Positions 49,875-59,594 of a DNA stretch of 64,000 nucleotides are shown in pieces. Location of the stretch: NCBI GenBank assembly GCA_017886205.1, contig JAFNEO010000012.1, positions 68,482 through 132,481 on the forward strand, written 5' to 3'. The position numbers were made by a program, and so were the translations under genes. Every line of letters begins with the position of its first letter. Position 1 is the stretch's first letter. Source of the DNA: Candidatus Aminicenantota bacterium (GTDB lineage: Bacteria > Acidobacteriota > Aminicenantia > Aminicenantales > UBA8522). The notes under the pieces were generated by a model. The model was not told where the DNA came from. It saw only the letters and a program-made list of their open reading frames with translations, and ran no database searches.

Positions 49875-52800
49875 ATGGACAAGTTGCGAAAAATCGCTTT
49901 CTTAGTCGGCTTCCTCGCTTTATGTCTTGCCGTCGTGAACGTGAGCGTTGCCCGGGCCCAATCCATACTCGAAGGGAAGATAACGGGAACGATCACCGAC
50001 GATAAAGGTGAACCTCTTCCCGGAGCGACCGTAGAGGCCACGAGTCCCGCTTTGATCGGCAAGCGCTCCATCGTCACCTCGGCGAAAGGAACATATGCGT
50101 TCCTCAGCTTGCAGATAGGGAGCTATAAGCTTACGGCTTCGATGCCCGGTTTCAAGACCGTCGTCCAGGAAGATATCGAGGTGAGGGCAGGAAGCTCTTC
50201 AGAGATCAACCTGGTCCTGCCGATGGGGATGATCGAGGAGACCGTGCTCGTGACCGGCGCGGCGCCGGTGGTCGATGTCAAGACCTCGACCATCGACTCC
50301 AAGATCGACCAGGCCATGCTGGCCAAACTGCCCACCAGCCGCGATTCGTTCTATGACCTGTCGCTCTCTACGCCAGGCATGTTTGACGTGGGCAAGAACG
50401 TGATGGGGAGTCCCACCGCATACGGCGGGTCCACCATGGAAAACATCTTCCTGGTCAATGGCCTGGACACGACCGACCCCAGCGGTTCCGGCTATGGCTC
50501 TATGATCAAGGTGAACTACGACAACGTCCAAGAGGTCCGCCTCATCGCTCTCGGCAGCAAGGCGGAATACGGCAATTTCTCGGGAGTGGCCATCGATGTC
50601 ATCACCAAATCCGGCTCTGACAAGCTGAAGGGTTCCTTGAGCGGCTACAGCCAGCTGGGCACTCCCACAGGCCAAGTACTGAAATCCGGCGACGAATTGG
50701 GCCGGGATTGGCTGTATCTCCAGGAGGGCGACGATTATCGGGCCTATCCCAAGTCGAGCCTGGAACTGGACGCAACTCTAGGCGGCCCCTTCTTTTCCGA
50801 TAAGGTCTGGTTTTTTGCGGCCCTCAACTTCCTGGACAGCAAAGATAAGCAGCTCAACTACGAACCCATTGCCAGGTGGCGCGGAAGGTATGCCGACTTC
50901 AAGCTCACCAGCACTCCGTTTAAGAACCAGCATGCCTGGGCGTCCTACCACTACGAAAACAACAACGGCGGTGGCACAACCGACGGTTCCCTGGATTGGG
51001 ACCCCTCCTTGGCCTACGACTACTTTACCCAGAGCCACTCCGTTTCCTCCCAGTGGCAATGGTTCCCCAGCACGGCCACCTTCTTTTCGGTGAAGTTCCT
51101 GGGCTTCTGGGTCAATGAAAGAAACGAACTGCCAAGCGGTGCCCCAAACCATCCGGGATACATCAATTGGTGGAAAGGCGTGCCCTTTGATTCAGGCGTC
51201 GGCGGCGCTTTCCCCGGCGCGAATAAACGCTTAACCACCCGCACCACCATCCAAGCCGATATGTCGCACTATGCCGAAAACTTCCTCGGCGAGCACGACA
51301 TCAAGTTCGGCGTGCAATACACCCGCGGCCGTCTGAAGAGCCAGAGCGGCGACTTTTTCGGACAGGAGCTCATCGATCCGGAAACCGGCGAAGACCTTGG
51401 GTTTTTCGGGCTTTACCCCACCGCCTACCCGTATCGCTGGACCTATGACATCGCCTACATGCAGACCCCCTATGGGTACCCCGACTACGGGTACGGCGAC
51501 ACCAATGGGCTGATGTTTTATACCTACAATGACTACGCCAAGCCCCACCGCACGGTGCGCACGTCCGATGGTTTGGGATTCTTTTTCGACGATCAGTGGT
51601 CGCCCACCAAACGTCTGACCCTGAACCTCGGCCTGCGCTACGACCACATGACCGCCAGGTTCGACAAGGGCCAAATGCTGGAGCAGCCGGCCACTCCCCA
51701 AGCCTGGAGCGAAGAGCTCAAAGTCATCCGCGACCGCGGGAGATCGGATAACCTATTCGACTTCAAGAACTGGTCTCCGCGCGTCGGTCTCAGCTATGCC
51801 TTGACCAGTGACCGGAAGACCGTGTTTCGCGCCGGCTACGGACGGTACTATACCCCCATCGGCGTCGAAAGCTTCGGCGGCGGCGGTCCTGATCTGGATA
51901 GAACCTACCGCATAACCCAGTACTATTCAATTCCCTGGGACGGTCTCGACCTGAATAACGATGGCTATATTACCGGGAGCGAGTTTGCCAACGCGGCCCG
52001 TCAGATTCCCAACCTGAACCCTATAAACGCCGTGTGGGACAACAACGACTGGACAAACCGATGGGAGTTTAGTGATCCTTCCTGGGGCCTGAAAATCCAG
52101 CAGGGCCTGAAAAACCAGCACACCGACCAGTTCACCTTCAACCTGGAGCGCGAGATTTTCAAGAATTTCTCCGTCGGGGTCACCTATATCAACCGCGAGA
52201 CCAAAAACGTGATCGTGCAATGGCCCCTGAATGAAGTCACCCAGCAGCCCTGGGATTACGAGGTTAAAACTCAGGTCGTCAACGGCCAGGAAGTTTCCCT
52301 TTACAGCATCGTCCTGAAGGATTACGACGGCAGCGGTTCGATCGACGGTGAGGATATTCAATGGATTTATAGCCATCAGGACTTCGAGTGGCGCAACATG
52401 CCCGACTTCCCCCTGCAGGCGGGCGGTCCGGTTGTCAAAGCGCAGCGCAATTTCCAGGGCCTCCAGGTGACGTTCAACAAGCGTTACTCCGACCGCTGGC
52501 AGCTAATGGGCTCCCTGCTCTTCAACAAATCGACCGGGTTCGCGGGCCGCAACAAGCGCCAGGACCAGGACTACAATATGGAAGGCACAAACATCTGGTC
52601 CGACCAATGGCTGGGCGGCATTAACCAGAGCATCAACAACATGACGGGCCCCATGCCGTTTACCCCGCGCTTTGAATTCAAGGTCAACGGGAACTACACT
52701 ATTCCCAAGATCGAGGTCGACCTGGGCCTCCGCTTCCGCCTGCACACCGGCCGCCCCGTCTGGGTTCTCTCCCAAATCCGCCAACTCGACCCCTGGAACT

Positions 52801-53135
52801 ATGACCCGGAAGATACCGATTTGCTAGCGCATGGGGTGATCTGCACCCAAGCGGGGTATGAAGGACAGATCGTGGCCCAGAGTCCCACGGAACCACTTTA
52901 TATGCCCCTCCTGAGCATCCTGGACCTGCGTCTTGAAAAAACCTTCAAGCTCGGTCCGGGCAATCTGCGCGTCATGCTCGACGGATTCAACCTCTTCGGC
53001 AGCAAGGCTGTGACCAATGCCATGGTCAAGAAAGTCAGCGTTCCGGACACGAACATTCTGCTCAGGGATGTCGGCCGTGTCGTGGGCCTTGTTTCACCAC
53101 GTTACTTCCGGCTGGGCCTCATGTACTCATTCTGA
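49875..53135 (+). CDS. TonB-dependent outer-membrane receptor with regulatory-like N-terminal domain, copy 1
   Basis: 1086 residues. The start at ATG 49875 has AAGGAGG 4 bases upstream and opens into a signal peptide (IAFLVGFLALCLAVVNVSVARAQ). Residues about 30-115 are a carboxypeptidase-regulatory-like domain (GKITGTITDDKGEPLPGATVEA). A plug domain follows (AKLPTSRDSFYDLSLSTPGMF, NIFLVNGLDTTDPSG), then the 22-strand barrel ending in FRLGLMYSF, the outer-membrane assembly signal. Two loops carry DxNxDG-type calcium motifs (LNNDGYITGSE, DYDGSGSIDGED). No SusD gene is present; the two TPR proteins may take that place. The receptor should import a large ligand such as a glycan fragment or glycopeptide. 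Confidence 0.93.
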   Translation: MDKLRKIAFLVGFLALCLAVVNVSVARAQSILEGKITGTITDDKGEPLPGATVEATSPALIGKRSIVTSAKGTYAFLSLQIGSYKLTASMPGFKTVVQEDIEVRAGSSSEINLVLPMGMIEETVLVTGAAPVVDVKTSTIDSKIDQAMLAKLPTSRDSFYDLSLSTPGMFDVGKNVMGSPTAYGGSTMENIFLVNGLDTTDPSGSGYGSMIKVNYDNVQEVRLIALGSKAEYGNFSGVAIDVITKSGSDKLKGSLSGYSQLGTPTGQVLKSGDELGRDWLYLQEGDDYRAYPKSSLELDATLGGPFFSDKVWFFAALNFLDSKDKQLNYEPIARWRGRYADFKLTSTPFKNQHAWASYHYENNNGGGTTDGSLDWDPSLAYDYFTQSHSVSSQWQWFPSTATFFSVKFLGFWVNERNELPSGAPNHPGYINWWKGVPFDSGVGGAFPGANKRLTTRTTIQADMSHYAENFLGEHDIKFGVQYTRGRLKSQSGDFFGQELIDPETGEDLGFFGLYPTAYPYRWTYDIAYMQTPYGYPDYGYGDTNGLMFYTYNDYAKPHRTVRTSDGLGFFFDDQWSPTKRLTLNLGLRYDHMTARFDKGQMLEQPATPQAWSEELKVIRDRGRSDNLFDFKNWSPRVGLSYALTSDRKTVFRAGYGRYYTPIGVESFGGGGPDLDRTYRITQYYSIPWDGLDLNNDGYITGSEFANAARQIPNLNPINAVWDNNDWTNRWEFSDPSWGLKIQQGLKNQHTDQFTFNLEREIFKNFSVGVTYINRETKNVIVQWPLNEVTQQPWDYEVKTQVVNGQEVSLYSIVLKDYDGSGSIDGEDIQWIYSHQDFEWRNMPDFPLQAGGPVVKAQRNFQGLQVTFNKRYSDRWQLMGSLLFNKSTGFAGRNKRQDQDYNMEGTNIWSDQWLGGINQSINNMTGPMPFTPRFEFKVNGNYTIPKIEVDLGLRFRLHTGRPVWVLSQIRQLDPWNYDPEDTDLLAHGVICTQAGYEGQIVAQSPTEPLYMPLLSILDLRLEKTFKLGPGNLRVMLDGFNLFGSKAVTNAMVKKVSVPDTNILLRDVGRVVGLVSPRYFRLGLMYSF

Positions 53136-53158
53136 GCGGGCCCGCGTTTTCGATTTCC

Positions 53159-53195
53159 AGAGCCTGGAGGGCCAAAGCCTCCAGGCTCTTTTTTT
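53159..53195 (+). terminator. Strong rho-independent terminator after TonB receptor, copy 1
   Basis: AGAGCCTGGAGG (53159-53170) pairs perfectly with CCTCCAGGCTCT (53178-53189) over a 7-base loop and is followed by a run of T. The terminator of the second unit (62764-62798) has the same stem sequence. Confidence 0.93.
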
Positions 53196-53265
53196 ATCAG
53201 TCATCTAGGGCTGCCAGATGGATATGTTCAGACAGCCTAAGACATTCCTTGTCTTGGAGGTCCGG

Positions 53266-56028
53266 ATGAAAGAATTCAAAAAGAAAGCGCGTCTCCAAAA
53301 TAGGCTGATTCGAGTTCTGTTTGCCTATGGACTGACACTCTTTCCCCTTCTGATCTTCGGCGACAGCCCCGCTTCGACTTTCCGTGGAGACCCCGAGGAG
53401 GGCGTGCGCAATACCCTCCTCGTTCGGTATTCGGACCTGTTGATCGAGAAAGGGATCTGCGATGAGAAAGGCCGGGAGATTGACGGTCGGCTGGGGAAGA
53501 TGATTATGGCGGCGCAGGCAAAAGGCCTGGCCAAGGACAGACAGGTCACGGACTTCATCCTCCGGGAACTCAACTATTCGCCCTCGAACCTCGGCGGCTT
53601 TCCCCAGTGTGCCTTCGACCGGCCGATCGGCCACAAGCTCGCCTGGTACGGAAAAACGGTTGCGCGGGGTGACATCGAAGCCCAGGCCGAAGGGAACGCC
53701 TGCCCGGCCGGCGGGATCGGAGCCGGCTCCTACGAATGGACAATGAGCGGCAACTTCCGCTACTGGTTCCTGAAGTCCGGCTGGATGGTTGACGACACGG
53801 TCTGGGCCGACCAGTTCCATGTTTTCATGAAACAGGGAAGCCAGGCGATCGCCCAAACCCTTTCCACAGACGCCCCGCCTTCCGAAGCCCTCCGGAGCTG
53901 GAAGTGGAAATACCCCGCGGGAAAAGGCAGCTACTATGCCCTCTTTCCCAAGTCCGGGTTTTCTTATGAGAGCAATGAGTCCTTCCCTGTCAATCTAGCC
54001 GTTACTCAATTTTCTCCCGTCATCGCGCACAACTACAGAGAGACGAGCTATCCTGTGGCCGCTTACAAATGGATCGCCGAAAACCCGTCCGGCCAACCGG
54101 CCGAAGTCAGCGTCATGCTGACCTGGCAGAACATGGTCGGATGGGAGCCAATCTCCCGATCTGTGCCGTCCGACTTCGCTTGGGACCAGAAGAGCGCTGG
54201 AAACTATAATGAGTTTATCCAGGACGGGACGACGAGGGGAATTGTCTTCCGGAAAAAAGGGGCTGACCCCAAAGCGGGAAACGCCCTGGCCGGCTCCATG
54301 TGCATCGCCGCCTCCGAGGTTCGAGGAAAGACGGCGGTCACCTATCACGCCGATTTCGACCCGGCCAAAGACGGAGCCGAGGTCTGGAGAAGCTTCGCTG
54401 CCGAGGGGACTCTTTCTAATTCCGCCGTCTCCCGGACCGCTTCTTCGGGAGAGACCCTGGGGGGCGCCATCGCCGTCAAAGTGATCCTGAAGCCCCACGA
54501 GCGGATCGAATTTCCGATCGTTATCGCCTGGGATTTCCCCTACTATGAATTCGAGAAGGGCGTAAAGTACCGCAAGAAATATACCGACTTTTTCGGAGCC
54601 GGTGGGGATAAGGCCTTTGCCATCGCCTGTGAAGCCCTGGACAAATATCGCGATTGGGAAAAGGCCATCGATGCCTGGCAGAAGCCGGTCCTCGAGAACG
54701 AGCGCCTTCCCGGCTGGCTGAAGCAGGCCCTCCTCAACGAACTCTATATTCTGGCCGAGACGAGCATCTGGGACGCCTCGACCAACCTTCACACCTACCT
54801 CGAGAGCGCGGATTATCTCATGTACGGGACGTTCGACGTCGACTCCTACTGCTGGCATGTTCTCAAGCTCTGGCCCGAGTTGGAAATGGACAACCTGCGC
54901 TTTTTCTCCCGGGCGGTGGAGTTCGTGGACCCCGCCTTCAAAACCTACCTGTACCCCACCGTTTATAAGAACGAGGTCCCCGCCGACAAAATGCACTACT
55001 ACTGGAACACCAACAAGGAATACGGCATGATGCCCCACGATGTCGGCTCGCCGCGCCTCCGCCCCTGGGTTGTCCTGAACGGGTTCGATTGGCAGAACGG
55101 GAACGTCTGGAAGGACCTGAACCCGAAGTTTCCCCTGCGCGCCTACCGGGATTTCCTAGCCACCGGAGCGAAGGACTATTCTTTCCTGGCTGAAGCATTT
55201 CGGGCTTCGGTTGTCGCCCTAGACACGCTGGAAAAAAGGTTCGGCGACCCGGCCTCCCACATCCCGCTCAACGAAGGCATCCCCGACCAGACCTACGACA
55301 CCTGGAAAATGAAAGGGGAGAGCGCCTACATCACCATGCTCTGGCTGGCCGCCCTGAAATCGACCTCCATAATGGGACAGCGGCTGATCGATAACGGCCT
55401 CTCCGGACTCAGTGGTTCCGGCATCCAGCCCGCCATAGACAGATACCGGTCCTGGTTCGAAGCCGGCCGCCAAGCCCTCCAGAAGCTCTGGAATGAACGG
55501 GGAGGCTATTTCCACATCGATGCCGCCACGGACGACATCATGGCCGATCAGCTCTTCGGCGTCTGGTATTCCACGATGCTGGGCCTGGAATCGGACGAGG
55601 GCGGTCGGATCATCCCGCGCGACCAGGCCGTCAAGGCCCTGCGCACGATCTTCGAGAAGAACGTCCTCGGGTTCGGCCGCGGCCTGATGGGCGCCGTCAA
55701 CGGCCGGACCGCGGAGGGCGGACAGCTCCGCAGCCAGCAGGGCGATGAAGTCTGGGTGGGAACGGCCTATGCTTTGGCCGCCAACAGCGCTCTCTACGGA
55801 CTGCGCGAGGAAGCGATGCGCATCGCCTACGGCATCTACCATGTCGTTTACAGCCCCTTCGGGCAGGGCTACTTCTTCAAGACTCCCGAAGCCTATCTCG
55901 ACCCGGATGAGGCCGTCTGGAACAACCCGGCAACGAAAAACGGCGACCGCCTGTTCCGGGCGATGAAGTACATGCGCCCGGGCGCCGTCTGGGCGCTCTA
56001 CGAGGCGCTGTTGAAAATCATCCCCTGA
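53266..56028 (+). CDS. GH116 beta-glucosidase/glucosylceramidase-like enzyme
   Basis: 920 residues from ATG 53266, with GGAGG 5 bases upstream; a signal segment (VLFAYGLTLFPLLIFGDSPA) follows. An N-terminal beta-sandwich with GNACPAGGIGAGSYEWTMSG is the GBA2-like hallmark. The (alpha/alpha)6 barrel has the nucleophile Glu498 in LAETSIWD and the acid/base Asp674 in IPDQTYDTW. GH116 enzymes cut beta-linked glucose, xylose or GlcNAc from glycans or lipids. It is first in the second copy of the duplicated unit, just after the first copy's terminator, and its 3' end merges into the leader of the next gene. Copy 1 keeps only its last codons. Confidence 0.9.
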   Translation: MKEFKKKARLQNRLIRVLFAYGLTLFPLLIFGDSPASTFRGDPEEGVRNTLLVRYSDLLIEKGICDEKGREIDGRLGKMIMAAQAKGLAKDRQVTDFILRELNYSPSNLGGFPQCAFDRPIGHKLAWYGKTVARGDIEAQAEGNACPAGGIGAGSYEWTMSGNFRYWFLKSGWMVDDTVWADQFHVFMKQGSQAIAQTLSTDAPPSEALRSWKWKYPAGKGSYYALFPKSGFSYESNESFPVNLAVTQFSPVIAHNYRETSYPVAAYKWIAENPSGQPAEVSVMLTWQNMVGWEPISRSVPSDFAWDQKSAGNYNEFIQDGTTRGIVFRKKGADPKAGNALAGSMCIAASEVRGKTAVTYHADFDPAKDGAEVWRSFAAEGTLSNSAVSRTASSGETLGGAIAVKVILKPHERIEFPIVIAWDFPYYEFEKGVKYRKKYTDFFGAGGDKAFAIACEALDKYRDWEKAIDAWQKPVLENERLPGWLKQALLNELYILAETSIWDASTNLHTYLESADYLMYGTFDVDSYCWHVLKLWPELEMDNLRFFSRAVEFVDPAFKTYLYPTVYKNEVPADKMHYYWNTNKEYGMMPHDVGSPRLRPWVVLNGFDWQNGNVWKDLNPKFPLRAYRDFLATGAKDYSFLAEAFRASVVALDTLEKRFGDPASHIPLNEGIPDQTYDTWKMKGESAYITMLWLAALKSTSIMGQRLIDNGLSGLSGSGIQPAIDRYRSWFEAGRQALQKLWNERGGYFHIDAATDDIMADQLFGVWYSTMLGLESDEGGRIIPRDQAVKALRTIFEKNVLGFGRGLMGAVNGRTAEGGQLRSQQGDEVWVGTAYALAANSALYGLREEAMRIAYGIYHVVYSPFGQGYFFKTPEAYLDPDEAVWNNPATKNGDRLFRAMKYMRPGAVWALYEALLKIIP

Positions 56029-56065
56029 AACGCTATCTTAGTTATTCATGGCTTAGAATGTGAAA

Positions 56066-58399
56066 ATGACGCGGAAAATAATCGTCCTCATCGTCGGCTG
56101 TCTGGCGGTGGGTGCCTGTCTGTGGCTGTTCCTGCGGCCCGAAAAAGACCCGGCCAAGAGAATCGAGAGACTCTGGGCGAAAAGAGGAATCGATAAGCCC
56201 AACGTCATCCTGGTCACGATGGACACAACACGGGCTGACCATATCGGCTGTTATGGATACTCAGGCGGAAAGACGCCTCACCTCGACGCTCTGGCCGAGC
56301 GGGGGATCCTCTTCGAACAGGCGGCCACGTCCTCTCCGCTGACGCTCCCGGCCCACTGTTCGATCCTGACGGGCATGTACCCGACATACCATGGTGTCCG
56401 GATAAACGGGAACACGGCTTTGAGCGAGGAGCAAACCACTATCGCCGAGGTCCTGTCAGCGCAAGGCTATGAGTGTGGAGCTTTTATCGGCGCCTTTGTC
56501 TTGGACGGCCGCTGGGGGCTCAATCAGGGGTTTCAGCACTACGATGACCAGTTCGACCTGAAAAAATATAAACATCTCGACCTCGGCGCTATTCAAAGGC
56601 CGGGCGACGTGGTGATGGATGCCGCTCTGAACTGGCTGGAGGGCCAAAAGAACAACCCGTTTTTCGCCTGGATTCATCTTTACGACCCTCATACTCCCTA
56701 TGAACCTCCGGAGCCTTATCGCCCAGAATTCGGCTCCCGGAGCCTCGTCGGCCTCTACGACGGTGAGATCGCTTTCATGGATGAACAAATCGGACGGTGT
56801 GTCGCCTGGCTGGAGAAGAATGGCCTGGATAAGAATACAGTCCTCATTCTCATCGGCGACCACGGGGAGGGACTGGGAAGCCACGGCGAAGGAACGCACG
56901 GCTATTTCATCTATGAATACGCCGTCCATGTCCCGTTTATCGCGGTCACGCCGTTTGAGGGGCTGCGAGGAATCCGCGTCTCTTCCCAGGTCAGGGCCGT
57001 CGACGTTTTCCCGACCCTGCTGGAGCTCGCCAGGACCGAGCCCACGGCCAAAACCCAGGGCCGGTCCCTGCTTCGCTTGATGTTTCGACCGGAGAAAAAT
57101 GAGGAGGGATACGCCTATTCGGAATCCATGTCTCCCAATCTCCAATTCGGTTGGAGCTCTCTCCATTCCTTGAGGACGCCGCGCTACAAGTATATCGATT
57201 CTCCAAGAGCTGAGCTCTATGACCTCACTCAAGATGCTGACGAACAGACGAACCTCTTCGAGCACGATCCCGATGTTGCCCGGAAAATGAAAGCCGAACT
57301 GGAACGGCTCATGACCGAGACGAGCCGGGGTGCGCCGACTCCCCAGGCGGCCAACCTGGACAAGGAGACCATGGAAAGGCTCTCCGCTCTGGGCTATATC
57401 GGAGCGCCGGTGGCCGCGAAAAAATCGTCCGGCAGAGGGCCGCTGGCCGACCCCAAGGACAAGCTGATGGTTTTCCAGGCCGTTACGGCGGCCGGAGAAA
57501 TGATCCTGGAAAATAAGTATGCTGAAGCCGCCGCCATGGTTGAGTCCGCGCTTCGGGAGGAGCCGATGATCCCCCAGGCCCTCCTTATCTTGTCCACCTG
57601 TTATGTAGAACTAGGGAGAAAAGAGGAGGCGAAAGCCAAGCTTGAACTCATCTTGAAAGAGGACCCGGAAAGCATTCAAGCCCTGATCAGCATGGCCAAT
57701 ATCCTGCTCGAAGAGAAGAAAAACGAAGACGTCATCGCCCTCTGCAAGCGGACACTCTCTCTGGATGAGCGGAATACCCAGGCTCATATGCTCATCGGCG
57801 AGATCTATCTGGGAGAGCTGAAGTACAGCGAAGCTCTCTCCTACCTCGAGAAGGCCGTCGAGATCCAGCCGAAAGTCACCCGAAGCCGCCTCACCCTCGG
57901 GGCCTGCCTGGTGGGCCTTAAACAGTACGATAGGGCGGAAGCGGAGCTCAAGCAAGTCATCCAGGAAGCTCCGAAATTTCCTCTGGCCCATTTTAACCTG
58001 GGGCTTCTCTACGAGGAGCAAGGGAAGCTCGAAGAGGCCCGGGCAGCCTACGGCGAGGAAGTCGCCAACTATCCCGGGGAGTTTAAAGCCCGGTTCAACC
58101 TGGGAAAGGTCCTTTTCAGGCTCGGTGACAGGTCCGGTTCTCTGGAGCAACTGCGGGAGGTCGTCAAGATAACCCCCAAGCTGGCGGAAGGTTACCTTCT
58201 GCTCGGCCGCGGCCTGCTCTATGAGCAGGTTCCGCTCGAGGAGACCCAGGCGATTGTAGAAAAGGGGCTCTCCCTGGCCGAGACGTCGGAACTCAAGGCC
58301 CTCGGCTACTTCCTCCTGGCGGATATCTTCAACCGCCGGCACGAGCCGGAAAAAATGAGTGAGGCCCTGAGAAAAGCTAACTCGTTTAAAACCAAATAG
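56066..58399 (+). CDS. Sulfatase-like (alkaline phosphatase superfamily) protein with C-terminal TPRs, copy 2
   Basis: 777 residues counted from the ATG that aligns with the start of copy 1 (MTRKIIVLIVGCLAVGACLW); an ATG two codons earlier is possible. Domain order equals copy 1: anchor, ITLVTMDTTRADH-like metal site, SPLTLPAHCSILTG nucleophile loop again with Thr in the formylglycine position, GDHGEGLGSHGEGTHG, then TPRs in the last 300 residues. Identity to copy 1 is high in the catalytic half and lower in the TPR half, which suggests that the two copies now bind different partners. It begins 37 bases after the GH116 stop and ends 9 bases before the next gene. Confidence 0.87.
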   Translation: MTRKIIVLIVGCLAVGACLWLFLRPEKDPAKRIERLWAKRGIDKPNVILVTMDTTRADHIGCYGYSGGKTPHLDALAERGILFEQAATSSPLTLPAHCSILTGMYPTYHGVRINGNTALSEEQTTIAEVLSAQGYECGAFIGAFVLDGRWGLNQGFQHYDDQFDLKKYKHLDLGAIQRPGDVVMDAALNWLEGQKNNPFFAWIHLYDPHTPYEPPEPYRPEFGSRSLVGLYDGEIAFMDEQIGRCVAWLEKNGLDKNTVLILIGDHGEGLGSHGEGTHGYFIYEYAVHVPFIAVTPFEGLRGIRVSSQVRAVDVFPTLLELARTEPTAKTQGRSLLRLMFRPEKNEEGYAYSESMSPNLQFGWSSLHSLRTPRYKYIDSPRAELYDLTQDADEQTNLFEHDPDVARKMKAELERLMTETSRGAPTPQAANLDKETMERLSALGYIGAPVAAKKSSGRGPLADPKDKLMVFQAVTAAGEMILENKYAEAAAMVESALREEPMIPQALLILSTCYVELGRKEEAKAKLELILKEDPESIQALISMANILLEEKKNEDVIALCKRTLSLDERNTQAHMLIGEIYLGELKYSEALSYLEKAVEIQPKVTRSRLTLGACLVGLKQYDRAEAELKQVIQEAPKFPLAHFNLGLLYEEQGKLEEARAAYGEEVANYPGEFKARFNLGKVLFRLGDRSGSLEQLREVVKITPKLAEGYLLLGRGLLYEQVPLEETQAIVEKGLSLAETSELKALGYFLLADIFNRRHEPEKMSEALRKANSFKTK

Positions 58400-58408
58400 G
58401 AGATACGG

Positions 58409-59368
58409 ATGAGACATCACATTCTTCGTGCGTTCTTGGCACTGATTCTCCTTTCTGTCCTGGCCCAAGCCTATCCCGCCACCGGCCAGTATCGCGAGTA
58501 TTATTTTTATGGCCAAGTCCTTGATATTCAAAAAAAGCCGCTCCCAGAGGTCGAAATCACACTCCGCGATGTCGCGACCAGCCGAAGCTACAGCATCAAA
58601 ACCAACGCCAAAGGCGAGTTCAGGTTGGCCGGCCTGCCCCACGGTGTCTATTCTGTCGTCTTCAAAAAAGACGGCTATGCTCCGAAAGAGGACGAATGGC
58701 GGTTCGAGACGCCTCAAGACACCATGCAGAAAGTTGAGATCCCGCCCGTTACCCTTGTCTCCGAAGAGCAGCTCCAGGAAGCGCAGCGTCTGAAGGAAAT
58801 GCAGGGTGTCGTCAAGGAGGCGGCCGATAAGATCGGCCAGAAGGATTTTGACGGTGCGATTGCGCTCCTCAAAGGGGCGCTGGAAAAGGACCCCAAGGAT
58901 ATCAATGCGCTCTACCTCATAGGAATCAGTTATGCCAGAAAAAAAATGTATCCGGAAGCGATAGACGCCTTGACTCAGATCATCCAGTCCAACCCCAAGT
59001 TCCCGCCCGCTTATTTTGAGCTCGCCATCTGTTATCAGCAGCAGGACGACCTCGATAAGGCCCTCGAGCTTTACCAGAAAACCATGGACCTGGACCCCAA
59101 CAACCCGGATGCGGCTTACAATTCCGGCCTGATTCTTTTTGGGCGAAACCGCGTGGATGAAGCGCTCGCTCTCTTCGAAAAAGCCTTGAGCCTCAGGCCG
59201 GATGACCCGGTGTATCTGGAGATGGCCGGGAGATGCTACACTAACCAGGGCAAGTTCGAAAAAGCTATAGAATGCCTGGAAAAAGCGAAAGCCGGATACA
59301 CAGACCAGGAAAGGGTTAAATTTCTGGATGACCTGATCGCGAAATTGAAAGAGCAGATCAAAAAATAG
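58409..59368 (+). CDS. Exported carboxypeptidase-regulatory-like/TPR protein, copy 2
   Basis: 319 residues, exactly the length of copy 1. Signal peptide (AFLALILLSVLAQAYPATGQ), then the regulatory-like beta-sandwich (YYFYGQVLDIQKKPLPEVEITLRDV to HGVYSVVFKKDGY), a charged helix and TPRs (SYARKKMYPEAIDALTQ, YQQQDDLDKALELYQK, GRNRVDEALALFEKALSL). AGGAG lies 6 bases upstream of ATG. As in copy 1, the C-terminus ends FLDDLIAKLKEQIKK. It probably sits in the periplasm and bridges the sulfatase-like enzyme and the receptor; this is inference from conserved order only. Confidence 0.85.
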   Translation: MRHHILRAFLALILLSVLAQAYPATGQYREYYFYGQVLDIQKKPLPEVEITLRDVATSRSYSIKTNAKGEFRLAGLPHGVYSVVFKKDGYAPKEDEWRFETPQDTMQKVEIPPVTLVSEEQLQEAQRLKEMQGVVKEAADKIGQKDFDGAIALLKGALEKDPKDINALYLIGISYARKKMYPEAIDALTQIIQSNPKFPPAYFELAICYQQQDDLDKALELYQKTMDLDPNNPDAAYNSGLILFGRNRVDEALALFEKALSLRPDDPVYLEMAGRCYTNQGKFEKAIECLEKAKAGYTDQERVKFLDDLIAKLKEQIKK

Positions 59369-59395
59369 GAGGCCCCGCCGGTCCAGGACCAGGGC

Positions 59396-59424
59396 TTGAC
59401 AAGTCGAGATATAAGTTATATTAG
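59396..59424 (+). promoter_or_regulatory. Predicted promoter of TonB receptor gene, copy 2
   Basis: TTGACA 59396-59401, 17-base spacer, TATTAG 59419-59424, then a leader of about 170 bases. Position and spacing match the promoter before copy 1. Confidence 0.55.
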
Positions 59425-59594
59425 TTCTTGTGGAATGCTGGCGGGGATAGTTACAGAAAATGCCTACGAAAATAAAAAAGCTATCATATGGAGGGCGAAT
59501 CGAAAGAGACGTTAGAGAAATAGGCTGAGGGTCGTTTCTGCCGGAGCGTCCGGGAGAAACAGGGATTGAGGCAAGATCTGACAAAGGAGGGAAG

